Below are positions 9,362 to 22,437 of a DNA stretch of 64,000 bases, one piece after another. The position numbers and the translations under genes are program-made. Each line of letters begins with the position of its first letter. Positions within the stretch are counted from its first letter, which is position 1. The stretch is taken from NCBI GenBank assembly GCA_023374025.1, contig SIJG01000044.1, positions 1,000,900-1,064,899 of the forward strand. Direction: 5' to 3'. The notes beneath the pieces are model-generated. The model saw nothing but the letters and a program-made list of their open reading frames with translations. It was not told the DNA's origin and did not search any database. This stretch comes from Heterodera schachtii (lineage: Eukaryota > Nematoda > Chromadorea > Rhabditida > Heteroderidae).

Positions 9362-10721
9362 CACATCCAAATATTCTTTTTTACAAAGGATAAAATATTA
9401 TTTATCATTCATTTTAATAAATAATTTGACTTATATTTTAAGCTGCTGCTGAGAAACGATTCTCACAATTGCAAAATGATCAGAAGAAACTTTTGGAAAA
9501 AATCAGTGAATTGGAAAAACAGCAAAAAGAACAGTCAAAAGGCGAGGACAAATTAAAATGAAAATAAATTTGACAATTTAAAATAATTACATTTAATTTA
9601 AAAGTTGATTCGATTTTTAAGCTACTGAGAATCAATTGTCAAAAATGCTGGAAAAAATCAGTGTATTGGAGAAGAACCAAAAACAGCAGCAGAACGAAAA
9701 CATGAACAACAAAGGTGAGTGAGTGAATGTAACGACGAAGAAATTTCAATTTTAATAGATTTTTTAGAGGATATTATTCAAATGGAAAAAGTCAGTGAAT
9801 TAGAGAAAGTAAATTAAGTGGTAAAAATTTATTTATTTTAATATTTTGATTAATTGGGTATGTATGCATTTTATCAAAATAATTATGTATGAATTTTTTT
9901 AAGGCACTTGTAAATTTCCGACAAAATTATTGGGATGCCAATTATTGTAATGAGAATCTCGAAATCATTGGCGAAAAAAATTGACGGTACATTACAAAGA
10001 AAAAAAGCATGGTATTTTTGAACAATTTATGCAATCTTTTTTTTCCTTAAAAGGTTGGTGTTCTGTCTTTGCTAAACATCCGATTTTGCTGAACAATCAT
10101 TCGTCCGACAATTTTTACTATGAAATTTCAATTAAAAATAAGAGATAGTAAGATTTTTAAACTTTTTAGTATCAAATTTATCAGAAATATTAAAAATGTA
10201 ATTTATATTATTATTATTAAGTGTTATTCCTTTATTATTAATTTTTCAGTTGGGTCATCTTCGGACTCGCCCTTAAACAGCAGACAAAATTGGATGGAAT
10301 AATTCGACATGAAAAGGGCACTTATACATATGACAGTTTTGGCGATATTTGGATTAACGGAGAAGGAAAGGGAAGAAATGCCCAATATTCCTACGGTGTT
10401 GGTGATACCGTAGGAATTGGCGTCAATTCGTCCAATCGGCAGATAATTTTCACCAAAAATGGACTTCGTTTGGGTGGGCAAACAAATAAATAATAATTAA
10501 ATAAATTCTATTTTAAATTTTTTAATTGTTTATTTTGTGCTAATTGATTTTTTGTTTGAATATCAAATCATTTAACTTTATTTATAGATTTCTCAGATTT
10601 TTTCGTTGTTCCATACTTTGCTGACTGTTCTTTACATCCATTCGTTTCTTTGTGCTCGTCTGATGACAAAATTGAGGCAAACATTGGGCCCAATTTCAAA
10701 TTCGATTTGACAACTCTCTGA

Positions 10722-10980
10722 GAAATAAATTCATTAAAGCTGATCAATTTGTAGTTTTTTATGCTTTTCTCTTAATTATGATTTGATTTTGAATTTTTTT
10801 TTAAGTGTAAACAAATTAAAACCGGAATATTACAACGAAAAATTCTTCCAGCCTGCAGTTTTACTTTTACTATGTTAGAAAATTGCTAGAGCAGCAGACC
10901 CAACTCACCTGGGAATGCTTAAATTTTAATCACTACCGATTACCCCGGATTTCTGTCTGTTGCCTTTAGCCCAGAATTTA
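10722..10980. other. Intergenic, no gene seen
   Basis: AT-rich spacer between the S1 stop codon and the left boundary of the 5.96-kb duplication. An AATAAA follows the S1 stop by two bases. Confidence 0.4.
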
Positions 10981-11289
10981 TTTGCATTAAAACTGCTATA
11001 GACTTCAAGCTTTCAGTGCTAAGAATATCGGAATTTTCTGCACTCGGCATCGAGAAATCGGTTGAATCGCCGGAATTTGCATGCGAAATCAATGCAGATT
11101 CCACTGCCAAAGTTTGTGAAAAAAACTTTAAACTTTTATAATTTAGGTTCAGGATTATATGGAAATCCATATATGAGTATACATATTTTACAAAAAAATA
11201 TGCATCCCTAAAGGTACGCGTCTTCCGCCCTTTGATTTTAATAAAATTCAAAATTTTTTTAAAATAGTGCCATATTTTCGATCCTAAAG

Positions 11290-11419
11290 GTGCTTCTTCA
11301 CGTGTGGAAAAAAGCAAGTCGATTGTGATGATGCGTACTCCGAATGTTTGGAAAAAAGATATGACAAAGGATGTAAAGAGCGCTTTATCGAAAGTGGTCT
11401 CTTATACACGGGAGCACAG
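11290..11419 (+). CDS. Orphan cysteine-rich exon (copy 1)
   Basis: An open exon between AAAG and GTAAAA reads CFFTCGKKQVDCDDAY followed by SECLEKRYDKGCKERFIESG and LLYTGAQ, with five cysteines in about 43 residues. Codon use and both splice sites suggest real coding sequence, probably of a secreted disulphide-bonded protein. A phase-compatible continuation AACSRIES occurs after an acceptor at about 11753, but it soon runs into sequence shared with SPRY introns. No signal-peptide exon was found. The family is not recognised; the gene is probably truncated. Confidence 0.45.
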
Positions 11420-11989
11420 GTAAAAGAACATTTGTCAAATATTGCATTTTATACAATTTAATTAATTGGTTTTCCGAAATTTAAGCCAAATTAAGCTTAA
11501 ATAACGAAATGTTAAAAAAGAAGCGGATTTATACAAAAGTTTCAAAATCAAATATTGAAGAAAACAATAGGGAGTGTATTTTTTGAAAAATTTTAGTTTT
11601 TGGGAAATTTCAGTTTTTTTAATTTACAAATTTAAAAATGCAATATAAATTAAAAAACCTCTTATCGGTGTTTGAGTAGAGTCGTTCAGTTTTGGGGAAC
11701 TATTTTTTTCTTTGGCGTCCAAATTTTTTTAACTTTACCCTTTTAAATTGTAGGCAGCCTGCAGCAGAATCGAATCGGTTCGAATTTACGAATTTGGGAT
11801 AATAATTCGGAAAATTTGTCAAAATGGATGGTGATTTGTGATCAGAAATGATTCCGAATCAATGGAAACAGGTTTCATAACCTGAGTTCATTAACATTAT
11901 TTTATAGAAAATCCATAATGGTCTCTCTCCCCTTTGTTTTATCCAATTACTATTACAGTATTACTTTGATTATGTTCCTAATTTCCTAC

Positions 11990-12090
11990 CGTTTCCATCT
12001 GGTCCAAACACTTCAGAACTTGCAACAGATGGTTCAATTGTTTTCGCCCGATTCAGCTCAGCAATTCTGGCAATCAGAACAGTCATTTCC
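11990..12090 (-). pseudogene. SPRY-family exon 2 fragment (copy 1)
   Basis: The minus strand reads EMTVLIARIAELNRAKTIEP and on to FGPDGNG with the normal GTAGG donor, but the first part of the exon (AIFPNLSKSE) is replaced by unrelated sequence. The adjoining downstream intron sequence resembles S9 and S10 introns. No other exons of this copy are present. Confidence 0.8.
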
Positions 12091-12630
12091 TACAAATAAA
12101 ATTAATAAGGAAATTTATAAAATTTGAAAATAAACCCATAATTTTCATTCTTTTTAATCGTTGGCACAGCAAACAGAAAGCACAGCCGATTTTGGCATTA
12201 AAAATTAGGGTTCCGAACCGAACCCGAAAAACTGTTTTTTTGTGCCAAAAACCGAAACCGCGGGTCCGAAAACCGCCCTAATCGAAGATCCCCAAAATCT
12301 GTTAGCAAATTTTAAATTAATTTCGAAAAAATTTCCTGGCGGTGCCTTTCGTCCCGCCGGAACTCTCCCACGTTTCCCTAAAGTTTTTAAAATCGTATTC
12401 GACATGCTTATTTGACTCAAAAAATCTGATTTTTTTAGTTCGAGGTTCTGATTTCGAAGGTTTTTCGGTGACAGCCCAGATTATACCCCATTTTGTACCC
12501 TTTTTAATTCAAGTACCTAAATATAATAAAAGATATATATATATATTTATATTGTCATCTATTTTTTAGTTATTTTCGTGAAAAATTAGGTTAAAAATTT
12601 ATTAAATTATTAAGTTGTCAATGAATCAAC

Positions 12631-13310
12631 GGCTCCCGGACAATCCGACAGTGGACAATTCGACAGTGGACAATCCGACAGTTGGACAATCCGACAGTGA
12701 GGACAGTTCGACAGAAGTGGACAATCCGTCAGTGGACAATCCGACAGTAAATTTAAATTTTAAAATATTTTCTAGTCATCTCAACAGATAATTTCCTATA
12801 TATCTGAATTCAATTCAATTTGTTTCATGATTTTCAAGCCACTCGTTTAGCAGAGATTAGCAGGGGGTGATGAGATTTGTGGATTGGGTTGGACTGCTTG
12901 AATTTGTGGAATGGGTTCATGAATTTCTCCTTCTTCTGACTGAGGACGACGAATCCATTTGAATAGGTAAACGGAATGGTCAATACTTTTGGCAAACATT
13001 TTGATCAGCAAAAATCACTTTCATTCTCATCAGGTCACTCCAAATTTAGTTTAGCATATTTATTTATTTTATTGTATTTTAGTTACTAGCATACCATACT
13101 AATTTTTTTAATTTGTTAACAAGTTTAAGCTAAATTGATTTGAATTGAGATATTTATAGGAAATAATCTGTTGGGGTGACTAGAAAATATTTTAAAAATT
13201 TAAATTTACTATCGGATTGTCCACTGTCGAATTGTCCACTTCTGTCGAATTGTCCTCACTGTCGGATTGTCCAACTGTCGGATTGTCCACTGTCGAATTG
13301 TCCACTGTCG
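12631..13310. mobile_element. Foldback element with GGACAATCCGACAGT arms (copy 1)
   Basis: Arms at about 12631-12815 and 13150-13310 are inverted copies of about 160 bp made of GGACAATCCGACAGT units plus a shared AATTTAAATTTTAAAATATTTTC block. The spacer on the minus strand has an open stretch VYLFKWIRRPQSEEGEIHEP and following Pro-rich residues, perhaps a transposase tail. The left end GGCTCCCGG matches the element at 8717. I found no target duplication. Confidence 0.75.
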
Positions 13311-14231
13311 CTCTGTTTATGCAGAATTTGCAATTGGATGATGGGCGTTATTTGTTGGCCAGTGACCCTCGTCAGAGTGCCCCAGTGAACACTCGTCAGA
13401 GTGCAAAGAAATAAATCTCTTCATTTGTTGACATTAACATTTTTCATTTTATTTTCATCTCTACAGAAAATTTAGCGAAGGACAAATTTCTTTTGAGTTT
13501 CGAATCATTTCTCCGAGTTTGAAAAGGTATTAATGCTTAATTAATGATTTAAATAAATTTATGTTTGGCGTTTTGTTCAAAATTATAATAGCTAATTTTT
13601 TTTTAAATCGCCAAAATCGACCATTAAAATTTGTCTCTTTTCTCTAAGTTTTTTTTTGTATTGTTTTTGTTCGTTGTGCGCTATTTTTATATAAAAGTTT
13701 ACTTTGCCATTTTCCTATGAAATTTAACAAACTTAATATGCGCTTTACTGGTGGCGTGGAAGCATTTCGGCAACTGTGAACTTTTGCGGGTGCTACCCCA
13801 AGGCCACCTGCCAGCTAACACTAACAAATATGCGAACCCCCAACAAGCAGCCAAGGGGCGGCCGAGACAGGGTTCAGTGGTCGTTTTTGTGGACATGCCA
13901 CCGTTAGAAATGACTTATATATAAGTAAAATAGGTTAAATGGCAAAAATAAACCAAAAAAAAAGAGAATAAAAGCAATTAGACAGACAGCGAACATAACA
14001 ATTACGAAAAAATGAAGAAAAAACACAGATTTTTTTTGGTCGTTTTCGGGAGTGAAAATAGGGAGTCGGAAATTGTTTGTTTTTGTTTTTGTGTTTGTTT
14101 TCGTTTTGGTTTTTCTCTTCACTATCGGCAGTAATTATAAGGCTGTAAGTTTTTCGTAAGTTCGGCATTCGACAAAAAAAACGAAGGGTTAAAATCGATT
14201 CATTTCTAATTCGTTCCCATTCCCATTACAG

Positions 14232-14444
14232 TGCCGTTGACCAACAAAAACAGGCAAATGAGGCGAAATGTGGACAATGACAATGGTGCAAACAATGACG
14301 CGAACATCGGCAGCGACGCGAACATTGCCCGGGAGGCGGAAATTGTCCATGCTGTGGACACTGGAAATGGCGAAATTGACACGCTTGGCGAAGGAATGGA
14401 AATTGGACAGTGCCCAAATTGCTCGTGGCATTGTAGTGTGTGCA
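14232..14444 (+). CDS. Exon with CxxC-x3-CxxC motif (copy 1)
   Basis: Bounded by CATTACAG and GTAAGC. It encodes PLTNKNRQMRRNVDNDNG, an Asn/Asp/Ala-rich stretch, and ends EIGQCPNCSWHCSVC. The two CxxC pairs suggest zinc binding. Its phase fits the exon at 15475-15668, which carries a membrane segment, so the pair may form the middle of one membrane-anchored protein. Earlier and later exons were not found. The family is not recognised. Confidence 0.5.
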
Positions 14445-14892
14445 GTAAGCGAATGTTTTCTGTTTTTCATTCAATTTCACTTTAAAACATTTTTTAATTG
14501 GGAAATCATTGCAATCAGAATTTTTTTTTGAGTTATTGTCCAATTTACTATCAAAGAGCCACAATATGGTCACACTTTTTTCTACTTTTTCTGTTTTCAA
14601 TTCAATCAAAATTTTTGGGCTGATTCGGTCGTAAAGCCGATGCTCTGCTCTTCTTACATTTCATTAATGCTTTATACTGCGTCTTCTATATTGCAAAAAG
14701 TTGTAACTGGAAAAACATTGAAAGATGTGATAATTCCTTGTTTTGATTTGGAAAGGAATATAAGCTAAATATCAATGGTAGGGTTTTCTTTTATACGTAA
14801 GAAAATCGCGAAATACGTAAATAAAATATGTATAAAAACCCGAAATATGTATTATATAAAAAAACAGAAAGTGTTCTAAAATATGTAGATAA

Positions 14893-15198
14893 AATCGATT
14901 ATATTTTAATAGGATTTTCATTTTTATTTTAATAAGATTTTCATTTATTTAAATAGTAAAGCATCGATTATATTTTAATAGGATTTTCATTTATATAGTG
15001 AAGCATCGATTATATTTTAATAGGATTTTCATTTATATAGTAAAGCATCGATTATATTTTAATAGGATTTTCATTTATATAGTAAAGCATCGATTATATT
15101 TTAATAGGATTTTAATTTATATAGTAAAGCATTGATTATATTTTAATAGGATTTTCATTTATATAGTAAAGCATCGATTATATTTTAATAGGATTTTC
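14893..15198 (+). repeat. 43-bp minisatellite (copy 1)
   Basis: About seven units of ATCGATTATATTTTAATAGG followed by ATTTTCATTTATATAGTAAAGC. Confidence 0.95.
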
Positions 15199-15474
15199 TT
15201 TTATATGAAATAGTTATAGTGAAAAATTGATTATTATACACATTATAAAAGACATAGCAAAAGTGGATATATCACTTAGAGTTTTCTAAAAAAATTAGGC
15301 TATTGGCATGAATCGGCGTTGTTTCTAACCTCCCGATTTGGCACAAAGACAAAAAAATTAATAATTTTATATAAATTATTAAAAAATTCAAGAAAAAAAC
15401 ATTCCTAGAAATTTTTGTCAAATTTTTCAATTAAAGTTTTCTACAATTTTTTTAGGCAAAAACAAATAACACAG

Positions 15475-15668
15475 AATTTTTGGTCATTGATCAGCTGATT
15501 GTACCCAACAGAATGACTTTTTGCTCGCGATTCTTTGTAATTTCTATTGCCATTATTTGCCTTGGCTTCTTTTTTGAATGCTTTTATGGAATGACAAAAA
15601 ACATCGGCGAATCTTCTCAAAACCGAGGCCACACCAGTGACAACAAATCAAGTGATGATTCAGCTAAG
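15475..15668 (+). CDS. Exon with a membrane segment (copy 1)
   Basis: Bounded by ATAACACAG and GTTTGT. It reads FLVIDQLIVPNRMTFCS, then the hydrophobic RFFVISIAIICLGFFFEC, then a Ser/Asn/Asp-rich tail ending SDDSAK. It splices in phase to the upstream CxxC exon. Read alone from the internal Met (MTFCSRFFV...), the same residues would look like a signal peptide. Function unknown. Confidence 0.5.
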
Positions 15669-16473
15669 GTTTGTTAACACATTTATGCGTCGAAAATGAA
15701 TTTTTCTTTATTGAAAAATCGTTTCCAAGGGTTTTTTTAGGAAAATCTCCAAAATTTTGGTTTTTGGAAATTTTATTGTTTGACAAATTTGTTTAAATAA
15801 ATTGGCGTTTTTTACCCTTAAAGATATAAAAATTTGTATTTTTTTACAAATTGTAATTTTTGAAAAAATAAACAAAAAGTTGAAAATAATAAGCTTTTTA
15901 TTCAATTTTCACCAAAAATCTAATTATTTTTTTGACCTCAGCCATTTTAGAGGTGTTAAAATTTAATAATTTTGAAAACATTTTGCCCTAAAAGTGTTGT
16001 CCAAAAGAATAACATTTAACAACATTTTTTCAAATCAGTAAATTTTTACAATTTATTTGATCAAAATGCTATCAAATTTTATATTTTTAGTCTCCCATTA
16101 TCAAATAAGGACAAACGAAGTTAAAACTAAGATTTGGCCCCAAAAATAAGATTTAAAAAACGGCTTTTTACATTCTAAAAGCAGTGCTGCTAACTGAAAA
16201 TTTTCATAAACAGCATTTAGCCAACAAGAATCATCATTTGGGGTCAAAATCACCACTTTGGAAATTTTAGTCAAAATGAAAAAAATATGCTTTTTTGTGA
16301 GGCGCTTTTTCCAAAAAATTATTTTCATCGCTACCCCAAACTCAGAACATTCTTATAAAAACTCACTCTTGCTGGCGCTAACGAAATCAGATGATTAAAG
16401 TGAAAAAAAGGAAGATTTACGAGCATTTAAAAATAAAAATTGAGTTTTTCGTTAAAAAATTTTGTTCATCACT

Positions 16474-16602
16474 CACTACCCGATCGGGGTCCCCGATCCC
16501 CGACAATTGAGCTCCCCCCGACCCGACCCCCGACATGTCGCCCCCGAGGTCCCCGCCCCCCGACTTTTTGCCCCCCGAGGGCACTGGGCTTAACCCTAAT
16601 TT
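16474..16602. mobile_element. C-rich satellite of a MITE (copy 1)
   Basis: GGGGTCCCCGATCCCCGAC-type units end in GGGCTTAACCCTA, a hAT-like terminus in inverted orientation. The left end is not visible. Confidence 0.4.
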
Positions 16603-17254
16603 GTAAGATAAAGTTACAATAAAATTAATAATTTAAGAAAAATTTTTGGGATAAACACGAATATGACGAACTTAAAATCACTGGCGACGAACGTTTGACT
16701 GTCCATTATAAGCAAATCAAATATGGTAATATTTTTTTTATTACATTCAATCGTACAGTGTGGTGCTATTAACCGAAGAAAAGTGCAAAATTTGCTAAGT
16801 TTTTGATTAAATCCACTCATAACTTTTTTTCAGACGTAACCAAATTGCACAATCTTGATATCATACGATAGCCCTTGAATTGCTTTATTAGCTTGCTAAA
16901 TTTCAAAAATTTTATTAAGTCTTTCAAAAGTTTAAGCAAAAAAACTTTGCATTAAAACTGCTATAGACTTCAAGCTTTCAGTGCTAAGAATATCGGAATT
17001 TTCTGCACTCGGCATCGAGAAATCGGTTGAATCGCCGGAATTTGCATGCGAAATCAATGCAGATTCCACTGCCAAAGTTTGTGAAAAAAACTTTAAACTT
17101 TTATAATTTAGGTTCAGGATTATATGGAAATCCATATATGAGTATACATATTTTACAAAAAAATATGCATCCCTAAAGGTACGCGTCTTCCGCCCTTTGA
17201 TTTTAATAAAATTCAAAATTTTTTTAAAATAGTGCCATATTTTCGATCCTAAAG

Positions 17255-17384
17255 GTGCTTCTTCACGTGTGGAAAAAAGCAAGTCGATTGTGATGATGCG
17301 TACTCCGAATGTTTGGAAAAAAGATATGACAAAGGATGTAAAGAGCGCTTTATCGAAAGTGGTCTCTTATACACGGGAGCACAG
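17255..17384 (+). CDS. Orphan cysteine-rich exon (copy 2)
   Basis: Identical to 11290-11419 with the same splice sites. Here it lies downstream of the copy 1 membrane-segment exon, but the phases (0 out, 2 in) do not join. Confidence 0.45.
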
Positions 17385-17954
17385 GTAAAAGAACATTTGT
17401 CAAATATTGCATTTTATACAATTTAATTAATTGGTTTTCCGAAATTTAAGCCAAATTAAGCTTAAATAACGAAATGTTAAAAAAGAAGCGGATTTATACA
17501 AAAGTTTCAAAATCAAATATTGAAGAAAACAATAGGGAGTGTATTTTTTGAAAAATTTTAGTTTTTGGGAAATTTCAGTTTTTTTAATTTACAAATTTAA
17601 AAATGCAATATAAATTAAAAAACCTCTTATCGGTGTTTGAGTAGAGTCGTTCAGTTTTGGGGAACTATTTTTTTCTTTGGCGTCCAAATTTTTTTAACTT
17701 TACCCTTTTAAATTGTAGGCAGCCTGCAGCAGAATCGAATCGGTTCGAATTTACGAATTTGGGATAATAATTCGGAAAATTTGTCAAAATGGATGGTGAT
17801 TTGTGATCAGAAATGATTCCGAATCAATGGAAACAGGTTTCATAACCTGAGTTCATTAACATTATTTTATAGAAAATCCATAATGGTCTCTCTCCCCTTT
17901 GTTTTATCCAATTACTATTACAGTATTACTTTGATTATGTTCCTAATTTCCTAC

Positions 17955-18055
17955 CGTTTCCATCTGGTCCAAACACTTCAGAACTTGCAACAGATGGTTC
18001 AATTGTTTTCGCCCGATTCAGCTCAGCAATTCTGGCAATCAGAACAGTCATTTCC
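17955..18055 (-). pseudogene. SPRY-family exon 2 fragment (copy 2)
   Basis: Identical to 11990-12090. Confidence 0.8.
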
Positions 18056-18594
18056 TACAAATAAAATTAATAAGGAAATTTATAAAATTTGAAAATAAAC
18101 CCATAATTTTCATTCTTTTTAATCGTTGGCACAGCAAACAGAAAGCACAGCCGATTTTGGCATTAAAAATTAGGGTTCCGAACCGAACCCGAAAAACTGT
18201 TTTTTTGTGCCAAAAACCGAAACCGCGGGTCCGAAAACCGCCCTAATCGAAGATCCCCAAAATCTGTTAGCAAATTTTAAATTAATTTCGAAAAAATTTC
18301 CTGGCGGTGCCTTTCGTCCCGCCGGAACTCTCCCACGTTTCCCTAAAGTTTTTAAAATCGTATTCGACATGCTTATTTGACTCAAAAAATCTGATTTTTT
18401 TAGTTCGAGGTTCTGATTTCGAAGGTTTTTCGGTGACAGCCCAGATTATACCCCATTTTGTACCCTTTTTAATTCAAGTACCTAAATATAATAAAAGATA
18501 TATATATATATTTATATTGTCATCTATTTTTAGTTATTTTCGTGAAAAATTAGGTTAAAAATTTATTAAATTATTAAGTTGTCAATGAATCAAC

Positions 18595-19274
18595 GGCTCC
18601 CGGACAATCCGACAGTGGACAATTCGACAGTGGACAATCCGACAGTTGGACAATCCGACAGTGAGGACAGTTCGACAGAAGTGGACAATCCGTCAGTGGA
18701 CAATCCGACAGTAAATTTAAATTTTAAAATATTTTCTAGTCATCTCAACAGATAATTTCCTATATATCTGAATTCAATTCAATTTGTTTCATGATTTTCA
18801 AGCCACTCGTTTAGCAGAGATTAGCAGGGGGTGATGAGATTTGTGGATTGGGTTGGACTGCTTGAATTTGTGGAATGGGTTCATGAATTTCTCCTTCTTC
18901 TGACTGAGGACGACGAATCCATTTGAATAGGTAAACGGAATGGTCAATACTTTTGGCAAACATTTTGATCAGCAAAAATCACTTTCATTCTCATCAGGTC
19001 ACTCCAAATTTAGTTTAGCATATTTATTTATTTTATTGTATTTTAGTTACTAGCATACCATACTAATTTTTTTAATTTGTTAACAAGTTTAAGCTAAATT
19101 GATTTGAATTGAGATATTTATAGGAAATAATCTGTTGGGGTGACTAGAAAATATTTTAAAAATTTAAATTTACTATCGGATTGTCCACTGTCGAATTGTC
19201 CACTTCTGTCGAATTGTCCTCACTGTCGGATTGTCCAACTGTCGGATTGTCCACTGTCGAATTGTCCACTGTCG
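18595..19274. mobile_element. Foldback element (copy 2)
   Basis: Identical to 12631-13310. Confidence 0.75.
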
Positions 19275-20195
19275 CTCTGTTTATGCAGAATTTGCAATTG
19301 GATGATGGGCGTTATTTGTTGGCCAGTGACCCTCGTCAGAGTGCCCCAGTGAACACTCGTCAGAGTGCAAAGAAATAAATCTCTTCATTTGTTGACATTA
19401 ACATTTTTCATTTTATTTTCATCTCTACAGAAAATTTAGCGAAGGACAAATTTCTTTTGAGTTTCGAATCATTTCTCCGAGTTTGAAAAGGTATTAATGC
19501 TTAATTAATGATTTAAATAAATTTATGTTTGGCGTTTTGTTCAAAATTATAATAGCTAATTTTTTTTTAAATCGCCAAAATCGACCATTAAAATTTGTCT
19601 CTTTTCTCTAAGTTTTTTTTTGTATTGTTTTTGTTCGTTGTGCGCTATTTTTATATAAAAGTTTACTTTGCCATTTTCCTATGAAATTTAACAAACTTAA
19701 TATGCGCTTTACTGGTGGCGTGGAAGCATTTCGGCAACTGTGAACTTTTGCGGGTGCTACCCCAAGGCCACCTGCCAGCTAACACTAACAAATATGCGAA
19801 CCCCCAACAAGCAGCCAAGGGGCGGCCGAGACAGGGTTCAGTGGTCGTTTTTGTGGACATGCCACCGTTAGAAATGACTTATATATAAGTAAAATAGGTT
19901 AAATGGCAAAAATAAACCAAAAAAAAAGAGAATAAAAGCAATTAGACAGACAGCGAACATAACAATTACGAAAAAATGAAGAAAAAACACAGATTTTTTT
20001 TGGTCGTTTTCGGGAGTGAAAATAGGGAGTCGGAAATTGTTTGTTTTTGTTTTTGTGTTTGTTTTCGTTTTGGTTTTTCTCTTCACTATCGGCAGTAATT
20101 ATAAGGCTGTAAGTTTTTCGTAAGTTCGGCATTCGACAAAAAAAACGAAGGGTTAAAATCGATTCATTTCTAATTCGTTCCCATTCCCATTACAG

Positions 20196-20408
20196 TGCCG
20201 TTGACCAACAAAAACAGGCAAATGAGGCGAAATGTGGACAATGACAATGGTGCAAACAATGACGCGAACATCGGCAGCGACGCGAACATTGCCCGGGAGG
20301 CGGAAATTGTCCATGCTGTGGACACTGGAAATGGCGAAATTGACACGCTTGGCGAAGGAATGGAAATTGGACAGTGCCCAAATTGCTCGTGGCATTGTAG
20401 TGTGTGCA
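20196..20408 (+). CDS. Exon with CxxC-x3-CxxC motif (copy 2)
   Basis: Identical to 14232-14444. Confidence 0.5.
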
Positions 20409-20856
20409 GTAAGCGAATGTTTTCTGTTTTTCATTCAATTTCACTTTAAAACATTTTTTAATTGGGAAATCATTGCAATCAGAATTTTTTTTTGAGTTAT
20501 TGTCCAATTTACTATCAAAGAGCCACAATATGGTCACACTTTTTTCTACTTTTTCTGTTTTCAATTCAATCAAAATTTTTGGGCTGATTCGGTCGTAAAG
20601 CCGATGCTCTGCTCTTCTTACATTTCATTAATGCTTTATACTGCGTCTTCTATATTGCAAAAAGTTGTAACTGGAAAAACATTGAAAGATGTGATAATTC
20701 CTTGTTTTGATTTGGAAAGGAATATAAGCTAAATATCAATGGTAGGGTTTTCTTTTATACGTAAGAAAATCGCGAAATACGTAAATAAAATATGTATAAA
20801 AACCCGAAATATGTATTATATAAAAAAACAGAAAGTGTTCTAAAATATGTAGATAA

Positions 20857-21162
20857 AATCGATTATATTTTAATAGGATTTTCATTTTTATTTTAATAAG
20901 ATTTTCATTTATTTAAATAGTAAAGCATCGATTATATTTTAATAGGATTTTCATTTATATAGTGAAGCATCGATTATATTTTAATAGGATTTTCATTTAT
21001 ATAGTAAAGCATCGATTATATTTTAATAGGATTTTCATTTATATAGTAAAGCATCGATTATATTTTAATAGGATTTTAATTTATATAGTAAAGCATTGAT
21101 TATATTTTAATAGGATTTTCATTTATATAGTAAAGCATCGATTATATTTTAATAGGATTTTC
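20857..21162 (+). repeat. 43-bp minisatellite (copy 2)
   Basis: Identical to 14893-15198. The unchanged unit number in a fast-evolving array argues for very recent duplication or an assembly error. Confidence 0.95.
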
Positions 21163-21438
21163 TTTTATATGAAATAGTTATAGTGAAAAATTGATTATTA
21201 TACACATTATAAAAGACATAGCAAAAGTGGATATATCACTTAGAGTTTTCTAAAAAAATTAGGCTATTGGCATGAATCGGCGTTGTTTCTAACCTCCCGA
21301 TTTGGCACAAAGACAAAAAAATTAATAATTTTATATAAATTATTAAAAAATTCAAGAAAAAAACATTCCTAGAAATTTTTGTCAAATTTTTCAATTAAAG
21401 TTTTCTACAATTTTTTTAGGCAAAAACAAATAACACAG

Positions 21439-21632
21439 AATTTTTGGTCATTGATCAGCTGATTGTACCCAACAGAATGACTTTTTGCTCGCGATTCTTT
21501 GTAATTTCTATTGCCATTATTTGCCTTGGCTTCTTTTTTGAATGCTTTTATGGAATGACAAAAAACATCGGCGAATCTTCTCAAAACCGAGGCCACACCA
21601 GTGACAACAAATCAAGTGATGATTCAGCTAAG
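21439..21632 (+). CDS. Exon with a membrane segment (copy 2)
   Basis: Identical to 15475-15668. Confidence 0.5.
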
Positions 21633-22437
21633 GTTTGTTAACACATTTATGCGTCGAAAATGAATTTTTCTTTATTGAAAAATCGTTTCCAAGGGTTTTT
21701 TTAGGAAAATCTCCAAAATTTTGGTTTTTGGAAATTTTATTGTTTGACAAATTTGTTTAAATAAATTGGCGTTTTTTACCCTTAAAGATATAAAAATTTG
21801 TATTTTTTTACAAATTGTAATTTTTGAAAAAATAAACAAAAAGTTGAAAATAATAAGCTTTTTATTCAATTTTCACCAAAAATCTAATTATTTTTTTGAC
21901 CTCAGCCATTTTAGAGGTGTTAAAATTTAATAATTTTGAAAACATTTTGCCCTAAAAGTGTTGTCCAAAAGAATAACATTTAACAACATTTTTTCAAATC
22001 AGTAAATTTTTACAATTTATTTGATCAAAATGCTATCAAATTTTATATTTTTAGTCTCCCATTATCAAATAAGGACAAACGAAGTTAAAACTAAGATTTG
22101 GCCCCAAAAATAAGATTTAAAAAACGGCTTTTTACATTCTAAAAGCAGTGCTGCTAACTGAAAATTTTCATAAACAGCATTTAGCCAACAAGAATCATCA
22201 TTTGGGGTCAAAATCACCACTTTGGAAATTTTAGTCAAAATGAAAAAAATATGCTTTTTTGTGAGGCGCTTTTTCCAAAAAATTATTTTCATCGCTACCC
22301 CAAACTCAGAACATTCTTATAAAAACTCACTCTTGCTGGCGCTAACGAAATCAGATGATTAAAGTGAAAAAAAGGAAGATTTACGAGCATTTAAAAATAA
22401 AAATTGAGTTTTTCGTTAAAAAATTTTGTTCATCACT

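Larger units (their letters stand above)
7207..10721 (+). pseudogene. SPRY-domain gene S1, disrupted
   Basis: Full-length relative of S9 and S10. Exons read by phase: 7207-7249 plus 8033-8038 (first exon, interrupted by a MITE), 8085-8216 (IARIAELNRA...FGQDGNG), 8623-8700 (acidic), 9443-9541 and 9622-9714 (coiled coils), 9778-9808, 9904-10011 and 10054-10140 (SPRY start), 10250-10473 (SPRY core with VGDTVGIGVN and RQIIFTKNG), 10588-10721 (last exon ending DLTTL). The 9443-9541 exon uses a GC donor. In the 9904 exon one base is missing relative to paralogues near 9982 (GEKN then TGA), shifting frame. Predicted to be a protein-interaction protein if it were intact. An internal ATG at 8099 could start a shorter product, but the frameshift would still end it early. 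Confidence 0.85.
10981..16945 (+). repeat. 5.96-kb tandem duplication, copy 1
   Basis: Head-to-tail with 16946-22909. In reading both copies line by line I found one difference, a T-run one base shorter in copy 2 (copy 1 around 12560). It starts at TTTGCATTAAAACTGC and ends at AAGCAAAAAAAC. It contains orphan exons, a foldback element and a 43-bp minisatellite. Either a very recent duplication or an assembly artefact. Confidence 0.95.

Noticed and set aside
13721..13924. Plus-strand frame ALLVAWKHFGNCELLRVL... in the duplication
   Set aside because: Coding-like texture, but no AG acceptor precedes it in frame, and an antisense frame is equally open.
14189..14609. 93-aa and 127-aa minus-strand frames
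   Set aside because: They are antisense to the CxxC exon, which has proper splice sites.
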